Positions 12,158 through 23,858 are shown, counted from the first letter of the stretch. The stretch is DNA of 64,000 nucleotides from Chamaecrista fasciculata (GCA_003254925.1 QANZ01038626.1:1-64000); one strand, 5' to 3'. Translations and numbers: made by a program. Notes: generated from the letters alone by a model not told the origin.

Positions 12158-12488
12158 GGGTGCATTTGGATGATCCTTTTTAACATCTTTATCCTCCTTT
12201 ATCTCACAGTACTTCTTTAATACCAGAGCTACAGTTAAAAATCTTGTTTGTTTCACATTATCTTCCCCTCCTTTATTTTTCTCTTTTATCTCTCATTTTC
12301 TCTCCTTTGTCTTCTCAAATTACTAACATATCCTTACTCAACTACCTATAATTACCTACTTTTTACTATAAAATAATAAAATACTCAAAGGGCATATTTG
12401 TAAATTGCATATTAAAATATTTTTATTTATTACCTTTACAACTTTCTCTCTCGATTCATCTTTTCTTACTATTTTTTTTCTTACTCAC

Positions 12489-12527
<39 letters not shown>

Positions 12528-12580
12528 ATTATATTATATTATATATATAATTTATATTAATTTACTTAAAAAATAATTTT
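12158..12580. repeat. Dispersed pyrimidine-rich repeat (family C) ending in a CT microsatellite
   Basis: It starts with gggtgcatttggatgatcc, continues with atctctcattttctctcc, then a (CT)n run at about 12490-12523 and an AT tail (ttatattaatttacttaaa). The copy at about 32165-32640 has the same order of words, including cacacctctctctctctc and the same tail. A third, shorter relative is at about 43535-43880. Confidence 0.55.
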
Positions 12581-12639
12581 AGTCCTTGAAATTATACCAA
12601 CTTAATAAGTCAATACTTGAATCATCAAAATATATAATT

Positions 12640-12850
12640 TTTGATAGGTCAAAGTCCTATTTTAGTTCCTCAGTTATGCTCAATGTTCCAAATTGGTCCG
12701 TCAGTTTTTTTCGTTCCATATTAGTCCCTCAGTTATGCTCAATGTTCCAAATTGGTCCCTCAGTTATTTTTCGTTCCATATTGGTCCCTTAGTTTTCTAA
12801 AACTTAGCACAGTTGGTCCCTCTAACGTTTTCCATCCATTTTTCTGTTTC
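12640..12850. repeat. Tandemly duplicated one-arm repeat with ttggtccctcag words
   Basis: A unit of about 63 bp (starting tagt/ttagt, containing tcagttatgctcaatgttcc) is present twice, at about 12662-12724 and 12725-12787, followed by a half unit. The ttggtcc words resemble the arms of several MITEs in this window, but no opposite arm is seen. Confidence 0.6.
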
Positions 12851-12927
12851 AAAAAATGGAAAAATAATACTTGATACAAAATTATTTAGCTCTTAATTCT
12901 GTTGTAGTAAACTAGATACAAAGAAAA

Positions 12928-13389
12928 ATGAGGAGCTTATTCCCTGTATGCGTAATGTTGCTGCTGGTTCTATCGCTTGCCACTGGTAAGTAAAATTCTT
13001 GAACTAGCTAGTTAGTCCATTCTGATTCGATCACCCACTGGTAAAACAATAAGCACAAAACATGTTAATTTGTTTATATGCATGTATTTATGTGTTAATT
13101 AATTTGAATATATATAATGATTGTGTAATGAGAAAAATGCATGTATTTATGTGTTAATTAATTTGAATATATATAATTAATTTGTTTATACATATGTGTG
13201 GTGGTGATAATGAGTTTAGGCAATGAGGTAGGTATGTTGATGAAGGCAAATGCAAAAGCATGCAAGGAAGAATTGTATAATGAGAAAAAATATATTTTTG
13301 ATGGTGTGAAAATATACATTTTGGTCCCACCTCTATTATGTACATGGGTAATATTTTTTGTGGTATCAAAATTTTTAAATAAAATTTAA
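12928..13389 (+). pseudogene. Truncated defensin-like (LCR-type) small secreted peptide gene
   Basis: Exon 1 (12928-12985) encodes MRSLFPVCVMLLLVLSLATG, a good signal peptide, and stops at a consensus donor (GTAAGT). The acceptor at 13218-13219 continues the frame with NEVGMLMKANAKACKEELYN. This mirrors plant defensin-like genes, where one intron splits the signal peptide from a Cys-rich domain beginning AxxC. After that single cysteine the frame runs into a repeat-like stretch containing attttggtccc and ends at 13387-13389 after 75 codons without the expected cysteines. I infer that the 3' part was lost or displaced by repeat DNA. No downstream Cys-rich exon was seen to 14 kb. Family assignment rests on architecture and the short motif only. 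Confidence 0.42.
13079..13180. repeat. Tandem duplication within the defensin-like intron
   Basis: A unit of about 42 bp (atgcatgtatttatgtgtta then attaatttgaatatatataa) occurs twice, at about 13079-13119 and 13138-13179, separated by a short spacer. Confidence 0.7.
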
Positions 13390-13400
13390 AGACAGTAAAC

Positions 13401-13786
13401 AGGAAAAATATATAATCTAGTCCCCAAAAATTTACAATTCAGTACTCAAAAATTACATTTTGGTCCCACATTCACACCTTTACCTCTCCTTTATTACCTC
13501 CCCCTTTCCTTTATTCTCCTTTAACTTAACTTCCCAGATGGGGGTGATTAACAACATATAATTCTACATGGTTAATGACATGTCATATGAAATTGGTAGA
13601 AAAAAAAATTCAAATCCTAACTCAGACTGATAAACATGCATGATATCATTAATTTACTGAAAGAAGTTAATCAAAAGATAAAATCAATTGAATGTGAAAT
13701 TTTGGGGACACAATTGACAGTAAATAAACATTGGAGACAAAATTTCAAATTGATATAAAGTTTAAGGACCAAAAGATATTTTTGCC
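13401..13786. repeat. MITE, second copy of family A
   Basis: Left arm aggaaaaatatataatctag followed by tccccaaa; right arm ..tttaaggaccaaaagatatttttgcc. The centre carries atgacatgtcatatgaaatt and tcctaactcagactgat, matching the centre of the copy at 5036-5410. It follows closely the truncated end of the defensin-like frame. Confidence 0.65.
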
Positions 13787-14144
13787 TTTAAAAAATTAAC
13801 AAAAGAAAATCTTAAAACTACGTACAATAATACCGATAAATATGATTTAGTATCATGTGTTGGTGGGATCAAAATGAACAATAACCTAAAAAATGCATGT
13901 TATATTTTCTTTCTCTAATGCTCATAATAATTCAGCAATTGTTGAGTAATTGATCAGCCAAAATATTGACATGTTATTTGGTCTTCTTTTTACGTGTTTA
14001 TAATGCTAATATATTGCAATTAGACCAATTAATGTACTAAGGGCTGCACTAAGGTATGGCATAATAAAATGGATAAAAATAAGTTATTTAGTGTTTATTT
14101 ATTGTATTTTATAAATAAGTGCTATTTAATGGGTTTTTCAGTGT

Positions 14145-15420
14145 TTCAGATATCCAAATAGGGTCTAGCCAAAGGGAAACGTCTAGAATCAACGAGAAGT
14201 AAGAAGTCATCCCCTGATGTTCGAGGATCAAGATGATTGAATTAAATAAATCTATGGACATGGGAATGTAGTACAGTTCGATACGAGAAGAACCACTTTG
14301 AATGAGCCAAATCGGAGTTCCAGAGAGCCCAAACGATGCATTTTCGTAAAACTGCGCAGTGAACGTGTTTTGGGCCACCACTTTGGGCCGCCGACGCACA
14401 CGACGGCGCAAGCCCAAATTGCGCGTTTCACTCAAATACGTCAAGAAAAGATGCGTCGTGACTTGAGACTCGAAGAATTCCAACAGCGCACGAAAACTTG
14501 AGCTCCAAGATATGATTTGGACGGTCAGGATTCGAGATATCAAGATACCATCCAATGGCCCATATTCCTTAACTTGGGGACCAAGCATACTACTCAAGAC
14601 TATAAATAGAGCTCTCATTCCACTTCTCAAATCACCAATTCAGGGAGAGCACAATAGAGAAACGCCCTAGCACCTCAACTGGCGGCAGAATAGAGTAGAG
14701 TAGAGTAGCTATCAATAGGTCTCCTTATGAGAGCCTAAACTTTCTTCATCCTAGAGGAGAATCCGAATGAAGCCTGAGCTCAACGGTCGTCGATGTCCAG
14801 GGAGTTATTATTATTATTTTTGTGTTTAGTTTTAGAAAATAGTCATTAGATTGTTTTAATTCTTCCATAAACAATATTAGTATGTTTGTTTCACCATTAA
14901 TAAAGTTTGCTCTTGCACATTCAGTTGAATTTTGGTCGTATGACAGAGTGATCTATCTATTGTTTCTATTATCGCCATTGCTTAAGGATTATTATGCTTA
15001 ATTATAAATTGTTACTTTGTTGAGTCGTTTATGATTATCATGATTGATCCATATTTCGTGTACACGAGATATAATATTGGATGTGGTTTTGCTTGACATA
15101 ATTATAATAATAACTTCTTGATTATCGTTATTTGGCTATGATGGTAGACTTCGTGATTATTCTCTAGGGACTTCATACTCTCATCTTTCCATCTTACTTC
15201 TTTTATCATTTCCTTATTTTCTTTATGTTCTTGTTCTTATCTTTATAATTATCAAACTCACAAAACATTAGACCTGAATTCCTAATTATTTACATAATTG
15301 ATTGTTATTCTCATCCAAGAAGTTCCTTAGAGATCCGACCTTGGGTTGTGCACTATATTATATATAAATATAATATTCAGGTATAACTTAAGTATTAATT
15401 TGGCGACACTAATGACGAGT
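14145..15420 (+). mobile_element. LTR-like fossil with adjacent primer-binding-like motif
   Basis: The stretch differs in composition from its surroundings (GC-richer at 14280-14560). It has a TATA box (tataaataga at 14601), a leader-like region, an AATAAA signal at 14899 and, further on, gatccgaccttgggttgtgc and atttggcgacactaatgacg. The last lies where a Tat/Athila-type Gypsy element has its primer-binding site (TGG start at 15401). That suggests one old LTR plus the first bases of the interior of a Gypsy element; I see no partner LTR. Borders are approximate. Confidence 0.42.
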
Positions 15421-15731
15421 ACCCGATCAGTAATCCAAATTAAAGATGATAATTAACTTGTCCTTTGGTCAGATTTGCACAATAATAATGAAACAAGAGC
15501 CAAGAAGATAAAGTTGGTACAAACTAAAGCCTTTCTCTCAACTACTTGTGGGAGAATCAATCTCAATCTGTATCAACAAAATGAATACTTCCATAAAGAT
15601 CAAGCTTTGCACTAAAATATTTTGGAAAATTCTACTGTCTACCCCCATATACATTATTTACACAAACACACATAAAATTCTCAACTTCTGAATTATCTAT
15701 AACTTCGATCACAATCTCATTATTTATAATT

Positions 15732-16135
15732 AAGAAAGTTTACTATTTTGTTTTTGAATTTGTACCAAGTCAACAAATTAGTCTTTGAATGATTAAAATA
15801 AACAACTCGGCTCTTAAATTATTGCAATTGTCAACGATTTAGTCCTCAAGTCAAATTTAAGGACCAAAAAGTAATGATTCAGTAGATTCAAGGACCCAAA
15901 AAATAAAAATTCAGTACAAATACAGAGACCAAAAAGTATTAATTTAGTATAAATTTAGAGATTAAAAAGTCTAAAATTAGTTTAAACTCATAGACCAAAT
16001 CGTCACGGGGGACCAAATTATTGACAATTGAAATATTTCAAAAGCTAAAATGTATATTTCAATTATTCAAGAATTGATTCATTGACTCGATATAAATTCA
16101 AGGATCAAATAGTAGGTTTCCTCTTCATATTTTTT
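15732..16135. repeat. MITE with terminal inverted repeats, about 0.4 kb
   Basis: The left arm (aagaaagtttactattttg .. tgaatttgtaccaagtcaac .. caattgtcaacgatttagtc) is mirrored by the right arm (gaccaaattattgacaattg .. gactcgatataaattcaagg .. agtaggtttcctctt). The centre carries repeated aaggaccaaaaagta words. Confidence 0.65.
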
Positions 16136-16309
16136 TCAATGATTTTTTTCGTGATTTTATTTTTCAATGATTTATATAAAACTTCTCATTCTATTTTTTT
16201 TTTTACAAAATGTTTAAAACAAATTTGAAATAATATTTGCATGCTGGATCGTTATTATAACATGTAAGTCACTACTATATTACTATATCCTATATATGAG
16301 TGTATTATA

Positions 16310-16346
<37 letters not shown>

Positions 16347-17640
16347 GTGCATTATATTCTATTGAGGGGCCATATAGGTTTCATGAACATGCTTCGTTGT
16401 CTCCCCATTCACCTGCATAACACTAAACTAATCCTGGATTCTAGTGTTTGTCGATCATTCACGTAATTATCTTAATTAGCTTCTATATATATATGTAAAC
16501 AATATTATTTGGTATAAACTCAATCATATACAAACCAACATACATATATATACATAAACATATATATATATATATATACGTGGGAAAATTCAAGCCTAGG
16601 GACATGAAATCAATCTCGATGTGAATCCATGGGTGGATGCAGAAGAACCCAGAAAGCATGCACTGAGAATATAAAACAAACATATAGTGACCAATTTGGC
16701 AAGAGGATTAGAAGAATATGATTGGTGATGGGACGTACATGGATTGAATTGTATTGATCGAGGATTTATATATAATTATTCAATTTTTCTTTTTTCGTTA
16801 TTATTCTTTTTTTTTTAAAAAACAAAAACCTTAATTTCCGCATCTTCGCTTTCACGCAAAGACTATTTTTCAGAAACACAACACACAGAAAAGAAGGGGT
16901 AAAATGGAATGTGGGTTTGTGATCCAAGATTGAAATATGGGACCATTGTATATATATCTATAAACTATATATATAAAGCAGTGGATAAACTGCTCATTCT
17001 TTCGTAATATAATGCAATGCATGTTGCAATATTTATAAACATTGTATTGGCTATAAACTAAAGTAAATATATTTTTTAGTGCCAAAATTTATTCTGAACC
17101 ATGAAAATTTATTTTTTGATCTCTATTTTTTTATATATTAAATATAAATTATTTAGTCTTTCAAACATTTATTCGAACGGATTAAATAGTTTATCAATGT
17201 TTGTAAAAAAAAAATAGAGACTAGAAAATATATCTTCAATGTTCAAAAACTAAATAATAATTTCATAGAACAAATTTAAAAATTAAAATAGATTTTCTCT
17301 TTATGATAAATAAATTATTTGAATATATTTTAAAATTTAAGTAACTTCTCATTCATATAGCTCACTTTACATTTTTATTTTCACAATTACCTCATATATA
17401 ACTTTTTATATTTTAAAAGTTTAAGTAATTTTCCACTAACATGTTATCCATCTCCCACATTTTCTATAACTCTTCGGTTTTGTTATGATGTGTTTTCAAC
17501 TTCTCCATTTTGCCATCCCTGGATTCCTTATTTAATTTGATTGTTCCTTTTTATGTTATTCTATTTTTGAAATTTAATTAGACACCATAAATGGTATGTG
17601 TTTGATATAAGAGAAAAACAATCTAGGTAACGGAAAAGTT
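16136..17640. other. Intergenic, no gene seen
   Basis: AT-rich with (TA)n runs at about 16312-16341 and 16557-16578. A weak inverted-repeat pair at about 17065-17300 (tgatctctatttttt / aaaaaatagagactag) may be an eroded MITE. No coding signal. Confidence 0.4.
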
Positions 17641-17734
17641 TGCTCATTTGTCTTTTGATTGTTGACAATACGAATTTGAGTTTAAAATACTATTTAAAGA
17701 ATATATTTTGCTATTACTTTTATTAAATCATTTA

Positions 17735-18137
17735 ACAATTTTTAAGTTCGAATGCGAAGAGTTTAAAATTATTGGTCGTTTTATATTAATGTTTTCTCTA
17801 TTTAATAAAGATCATTAGTAAACGAAGTCAAATAAGAGCTCAAAAGCAAATAATAAGAAATTTGTCATATCTATTTCGGAGTTTAGAACTATGGGGTTAC
17901 TCTCAATAATTTTATTTTTACAGTGTAATTAGAACCGTCATCAAATAAGGTCAAATTGATGTCGGAAACATATTTGAGAAACTTTTCATGAATTTTTCCT
18001 TTTTGGTCTCAAGCCCACTTTCAGGCCCAATTTGAGTTTATTTGCTTACGATTCCAACTGGGCATAAAACAATTTATTGAAAATAACTCATAATTTTGAA
18101 CTAGTCGTATTCAGACTTGAAACGAGAGAGGGAGAGA

Positions 18138-18201
<64 letters not shown>

Positions 18202-18440
18202 ATTTTGCTTGTTTGATTGTTAAGTGAGTGTGCGGCCTATTTTCAAGACTCGATTTAATCTCATTTTCTAACAGTCCTAATTAAAAAGAAAAAAAATACT
18301 CACAAAAAGCAACTCGTAGCTCTAAATTTATTGTACTCGAACATGAAATATGTTTGAAGTTTCACATCGCTTAGTTAAAGGGCATTCTAACTCTATATAT
18401 ACACTGTGACAACTCTCTCCATTTAAAAGCTATTTTTGAG
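17735..18440. repeat. Degenerate copy of palindrome family P with internal GA microsatellite
   Basis: Family words are recognisable (ttcgaatgcgaagagttta, tcatcaaataaggtcaaatt, then their inverses ttgaactagtcgtattcaga and cttgaaacgag). At 18123-18194 the cgagagag end of one word has expanded into a (GA)n microsatellite of about 70 bp. Ends are eroded. Confidence 0.5.
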
Positions 18441-18857
18441 TGAGTTAGGTCTTGTAACAAAATAAGATATATGATCACATTCAATAGTTTGAGACTAAAA
18501 GTGAACAAGTAAGAAAAAAAATTATAATCAATATATGAAACTTCTAAAACATAAACCAAAATGAACTTAGGAGTTTAAGATCAATTTAAGCATTTGAATT
18601 GACCAAAATAAAACTTGCAAACATATAGTTTCATCGAACACAAAATATTAATCATTAAGGAAAAAAAATACAACTAAAATACATTATACCTTCATTTTGC
18701 TAATATCCATTTGATTTTCTTTATAAATGTATAATAGAAGATGTATCATTTATTTTTGTAATAATTAATTATTGTTATTTATATATTTAGTGCATTACCT
18801 GATTTAATTATCGACAACCTCTTTGATTTAATGTTTGACCCAATTTTTAAAATATTA

Positions 18858-19131
18858 CTCCCTCCGGTTCTATATATCTGATGTTTTGGATAATTTTTTT
18901 TATTCCAAAATATCTGATGTTTTACAAATTCAAGAGAATATTAATTATTTTTTTATTATTCTACTCCTATTATATATAGTAGAATCATAAATGAATAAAC
19001 ATTTCCCAAGTAATTTAATAAGGATAATTTAGTCTTTTTATCTCATTTTTCTCTTTATTTTAGGTGAACTAATCATTTCCTTAATCTATGTGTATTTACC
19101 TTAAACATCAGATATATAGAATCGGAGAGAG
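18858..19131. mobile_element. Stowaway-like MITE (Tc1/mariner type), 274 bp
   Basis: The ends are ctccctccggttctatata and its inverse tatatagaatcggagagag, the classic CTCCCTCCG terminal repeat of Stowaway MITEs, flanked by TA on both sides (18856-18857 and 19132-19133). A second inner repeat (ctgatgtttt) is also mirrored. It has no coding capacity and would have depended on a mariner-type transposase elsewhere. Confidence 0.85.
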
Positions 19132-19545
19132 TAGTTACACAGCTTATATGGGATTCAATGCATTATTGGACATAGGAGTGGGGTCAATCAGTCTATGCAT
19201 GAAAACTTAAAGACATGCTGCGTCAATTATTAAGATTAGTTTATTTATAAAACAAATATTTCATCTGGTAGTTATAAATTGTTCCTGGTATTTATGAGGC
19301 ATTTAACGTATACCAGATAATTAATATCCATCTTCAAAAATCAAAATGTTCAGTATTCATATAAAATGCTTGCTGTAAATTAATGTTTTAATCTTTAAAT
19401 AATAATAAAATATTTTATTATTTTTTTAAAAAAAATAAAATATTTAATTTGATGTAATTAGAATCGGTTATGTTTTTTATTAAATATATTAATTAGAATT
19501 TAATAACTAATATGACATAGTATTAAATTCTATTAGCATTATACT

Positions 19546-20151
19546 TAGGGATGGCAACGGATAGGGTACCTTGTGGTTTTGTTATTATCTGTACCCGTAT
19601 CCGTTCACCCTATATAATATCCGTATCCAACAAATTAGTGACTGTATCTGTATCCTATCTGATATCCGGTATCCGATGGATAGCCGATATATCCCAAAAA
19701 AGTATAAATATAGGATAGGGTATCCTATTTTATAAATTGGATATATCGGGTACCCGATATCCAATACCCACTAACTAAAATAAATAAATAAAATTATGAT
19801 TTATTTATATTTTAAATTTATTTTTTAAAATAAAAACAATTAAATATAAAGTACTAAAAATGATTATATATAAAAGAAATATATATATATATATAATTAA
19901 ATAAGCTTAAATCATTATATATAAGGTATTAAATTGAATGTAAAATATAAAAATTAAATAAGTAATAAGGTATCGGATATCAGGTACCCTAACTAAGTAA
20001 TAGGGTATTCGAAGGTAATTTCCGTATCCGCCCATAATCCGAAAAATATTTAATTTTCACTATCTGATATCTAGTATCTTTCGAAACAGAATAATTTTTT
20101 TGGACGGATATGGACGGATACTCTAAATACCCTAAAGAGTTGTCATCCCTA
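19546..20151. mobile_element. hAT-type MITE with TAGGGATGGCAA ends (copy 1)
   Basis: Ends are tagggatggcaacgg and gagttgtcatcccta; the interior is full of ggatac/gtatcc words. A better preserved relative is at 44430-44851 with a clear 8-bp target duplication. Here the flanking 8-mers (attatact and aatttaca) match only in part, so the copy is older. Confidence 0.7.
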
Positions 20152-20299
20152 AATTTACACTTCACGATTAAAATTAATAACCAACAAGTGTTTGGTGCCT
20201 CTTGTTTTCATTTATTAAGGCTCTTTCTTTATGAGTATTGGGATTATTCTTATTACTCAAAAAAAAAATTGGATTTCCACTTTTTCAAAAAGTAGTGAT

Positions 20300-20450
20300 T
20301 GACGAGCTACACCCTAGATGAGAGAACTCAGGTTTGATCTCTAGAGTCGACATTGTTGGGATAATATAATTGTTTTGTCTTTATTGCCCGAATGAGATTA
20401 GTCTTCACTTTGACCACTAAACGGATAGGGGTGAAGGAAACCCATGACAT
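20300..20450 (+). repeat. Possible SINE-like or dispersed repeat fragment
   Basis: gacgagctacaccctagatg with ggtttgatctctagagtcg downstream loosely resembles A and B boxes of a tRNA-derived SINE, and an A-rich tract follows (20452 on). The match is weak and no target duplication was found. Confidence 0.25.
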
Positions 20451-20925
20451 TAAAAAAATAAAAATATAACTATTATTAAATTTATTATAATTACATATTT
20501 TATAGACTAAATTTTATACTTTTATTTTTCATAGCCTATATTAAAAAATATGTCATCTCTTATCGACAAAATCATTAGTTTACTATTAAAAAAATGATAA
20601 AATATCACAAAAAGGTAAATTGAAAAACACACACACACACCCATGCACAAAGAAAGAAGAAAAATTGCAATAGTGATTTAAAAAAAATTAAATGAAACTT
20701 TTAATCAAAATTTAATTCATGCAATAATATAGTTACTAATTTACACATACATTAAATTTAATTAAGATTTAGTGAATTTTTTTTACTTGTCTTTTTTTAA
20801 AATAGTATCTCTCTCGTCTAATATATTAATTGTTAAGACTTCTGTTTTAGGTTATATTTCATTAATAAAATTAGTTTTATGTGTAGTTTGGAAATACAAT
20901 TTATTCTTAATATGACAATAAATAT

Positions 20926-21537
20926 CAGTGTTGTCAGAACCGGACCGGACGGTCCAACCGGTCTGACCGCTAATCGAATGTGAAAGCGAGTTGATTTGAC
21001 CAAAATAACTAAATTTTCAGTTGGATTGGATTGAACCGGTTTTAACCGAACAAAACCGGCGAACCGGGTCCAATCGTTGGACCGAACCGGTGGTCCAACT
21101 TTTTTTTTTTTTTATTTTATTTTTAAAATGTAAATTTTTTTTTGCTTATGCTTTCTATTCATTCTCTTATTTGGTTCTCTTCCTCTATTTTGTGTTGAAC
21201 TTGAAATTTGAGGGTCGAAATGTTGAATTTGATTAATTATTATGAATTTATGACTTATTAGATCTTGTTTAAGATGCATCAAGTCCATTCACTTGTTTGA
21301 AAAAATGCATTTAATCTATAATTTTTATATTATTTAGATGAAGAAATGTATTTAGTAATAAATTAAATGCATATTTTAAACCACAAACAAAAAATATATA
21401 GTATTTATATTTAATATATTAAAAATAATTATTTATTGGGCCATCCGGTCCGACCGATGGTTCAACCGATTGAACCAATCAGACCGTGAACCGAATGCTT
21501 GTCCGAGTCTCTATTCCGTTTGGTTCTTATAACACTG
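20926..21537. mobile_element. hAT-type MITE with CAGTGTTGT ends, 612 bp
   Basis: The left end cagtgttgtcagaaccgga is mirrored by the right end ggttcttataacactg. Both sides carry the same 8 bp, ataaatat (20918-20925 and 21538-21545), a perfect target duplication of hAT length. The subterminal regions are rich in aaccggt/accggtt words; the middle is AT-rich and non-coding. Confidence 0.85.
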
Positions 21538-21956
21538 ATAAATATAACTAAAATGATATTGAATTCAACATAAAATTACATTTTTTTCTGGATACGATGA
21601 TGGAACGTAATTTTAAATTAAAAGAATAATATTTTTTATATTATTTAAAGAAAAAGTAAATTGATAATCTCGGCAATCAACATAGTAACATATATGATAT
21701 ATGGAAAATAAAATCATCGAACATATAAAGTAAGGAGTCTTATAAAGAAAAGAAAAGAGTGTAGTAAAATACTAATATTTTGTAATTCCTTTTTGAAAAG
21801 AAAAATAAAAGTAGCTAGTGACCTACTAATTAACATGATAAGTGGTAATTAAATAAATGTAATCAGATCAGATCTTCAGGTTACTTGTGATTGTGGCCCA
21901 TGCTTTCTCATCTCTATTCTGCTAACGTGGGTTTTTTTTTTTAAAAAAAAAAAAAG

Positions 21957-22288
21957 NNNNNNNNNNNNNNNNNNNNNNNNNNNNNNNNNNNNNNNNNNNN
22001 NNNNNNNNNNNNNNNNNNNNNNNNNNNNNNNNNNNNNNNNNNNNNNNNNNNNNNNNNNNNNNNNNNNNNNNNNNNNNNNNNNNNNNNNNNNNNNNNNNNN
22101 NNNNNNNNNNNNNNNNNNNNNNNNNNNNNNNNNNNNNNNNNNNNNNNNNNNNNNNNNNNNNNNNNNNNNNNNNNNNNNNNNNNNNNNNNNNNNNNNNNNN
22201 NNNNNNNNNNNNNNNNNNNNNNNNNNNNNNNNNNNNNNNNNNNNNNNNNNNNNNNNNNNNNNNNNNNNNNNNNNNNNNNNNNNNNNNN
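21957..22288. other. Assembly gap (run of N)
   Basis: 332 undetermined bases, entered from a poly-A/T stretch. Any frame across it is meaningless. Confidence 0.98.
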
Positions 22289-23118
22289 AATAAATATTAT
22301 AGAATTTAAGTACAAGTTGGGTACTATTATATAGTAACAAAGTCAATGGATTAGTTTTACAGTAACTTGTACAATATCAACATTTTGTTAATCCCCAGTC
22401 TTGACAAATACGTTGACGAAAGATTGACAAATTTATATAGATTATTATTTCTTAATATATATGAGTTATCAACACAATTATTGGTAATTTGGTTTATACT
22501 TTTTGATTTTTGAAACTGATAAAACTAATATATTTTAATATTGTTATCCTTATAAATTAGTTCTTAAAAATTAATTTAAGGAATAAATTGTGTTACATCA
22601 ACGAATTTTAGAAATTAAAATGTATAAATTAAACTTTTAAAATTGAATTGTTATTCTTTATATCTTGTGACCAAATTATATTTATTTAATATTAATATTA
22701 ATTCAATGATTTTTGAGATTTTTAATATTAAATATTTATTATTTTTATTTTTTTATATCTAAGATATTAAGAAAAAAAAAAACTTATCTTCAATATCTTA
22801 AATTTTCAATGGCCAAAAAAAAAATATCTTAAATTTTCATCTTAAGAATTTAAAACATTAGTTTTCGGAATTAATTAGGTAAGAATTCTGTAAGTTAGGA
22901 AGTAGAGAAACAGAAAAAGATAATTTTATTTTTCTCCATGTGTGTTCAAAAAATTAAATTCAATTAAATGCAACAAAATCCTCTGGTTTTATTAATGTTA
23001 GAAAAAGAAAATCCTGCCTGCCAAAATACCAAATTTCCTTTATTAATTATAGAAGTTTATTAGATAAATAGCCAAACATGGAATAAAAAATATAAAATGG
23101 TGGCAAATATATAAAGAA
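22289..23118. other. Intergenic, no feature seen
   Basis: Very AT-rich, no coding signal and no repeat I can define beyond short A/T tracts. Confidence 0.4.
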
Positions 23119-23858
23119 GGCTTAAGTGCAATTTTGGTCCCATAACTATGACAAAGGTTTCATTTTGGTCCCATAACTTTTTTTGTTGCAATTTTGGTCC
23201 CATAACTATGACAAAGGTTTCATTTTGGTCCCATAACTATGACAAAGGTTCCACCGTTAGTCCCCTGGTGAATTCCATCCATATTTAGCCGTTAAGTATG
23301 ACGTGGCATAGTGACTAGGATCATGATGTGGTAAAATAAGATGAAATGGACTGAAATAGGATCTATATGCAACATATTAAAACTTATCTATACTCAACCA
23401 CAATATATACAAAGAGTGGTACTTCCTCTTCCTGGTCAGCCCAACGAGACTTCCTCTTCCTCGTTCCGCTTCCCGATATGTCGTCGCCGCCGCTTTGGTC
23501 GTTCGACTCTGGCTGAGGATCCCATCGACTTCGTCGTTGCCTTCTGCTTGAAGTCTCTTCTTCCCCACTAGATTGGTCCCTGTCAGTACCACTCTTTGTA
23601 TATATGGTTGTTGAGTATAGATAAGTTTTAATATGTTGCATATAGTTCCTATTTCAGTCGACTTCATCTTAATTTGCCACATTATGATCCTAGTTACTAT
23701 GCCACGTCATACTTAACGGCTAAATATGGATGGAATTCACCAAGGGACTAAAGGTGGAACCTTTTGAGAAGTTATGAGACCAAAATTGCAACAAAAAAAG
23801 TTATGGGACCAAAATGAAACCTTTGTCATAGTTATGGGACCAAAATTGCACTTAAGCC
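23119..23858. mobile_element. Pack-MULE-like Mutator element, 740 bp, 9-bp target duplication
   Basis: The ends ggcttaagtgcaattttgg and its exact inverse are flanked by identical 9-mers, tataaagaa (23110-23118 and 23859-23867), the target duplication length of Mutator-like elements. The inverted arms are long: about 305 bp left (to 23423) and 274 bp right (from 23585), the left being longer through an internal direct duplication of its ttttggtcccataactatga word. The 161-bp core (23424-23584) is GC-richer than either arm and looks captured from a host gene; it has its own entry. There is no transposase, so the element is non-autonomous. Confidence 0.88.
23424..23584 (-). pseudogene. Captured fragment of splicing factor 1 (branchpoint-binding protein) inside the MULE
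   Basis: Minus-strand translation of the core gives an open 53-codon stretch with two Arg-rich blocks, [16 protein letters not shown] and [15 protein letters not shown], separated by [12 protein letters not shown]. From memory of the family, this is the N-terminal [20 protein letters not shown] region of plant SF1/BBP, the nuclear protein that recognises the intron branchpoint. The Tudor-like, KH, zinc-knuckle and RRM parts are absent. The frame is uninterrupted across the core and continues into both arms (open 23384-23641), but no independent function is implied. Identification rests on recognition of the motif, not on a search. Confidence 0.65.

Noticed and set aside
14109-14630. 173-codon open frame on the minus strand
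   Set aside because: It lies across the TATA and GC-rich part of an LTR-like remnant and shows no known domain.
16370-16720. Possible microRNA precursor (slightly GC-richer patch between TA repeats)
   Set aside because: I found no extended fold-back arm pairing and no match to a plant miRNA that I know.
18123-18194. (GA)n tract as a possible GAGA-type regulatory site
   Set aside because: It lies in a decayed repeat with no gene nearby and is better explained as microsatellite expansion of the cgagagag word in family P.
21876-22346. Open frames spanning the N gap
   Set aside because: They exist only because undetermined bases cannot form stops.
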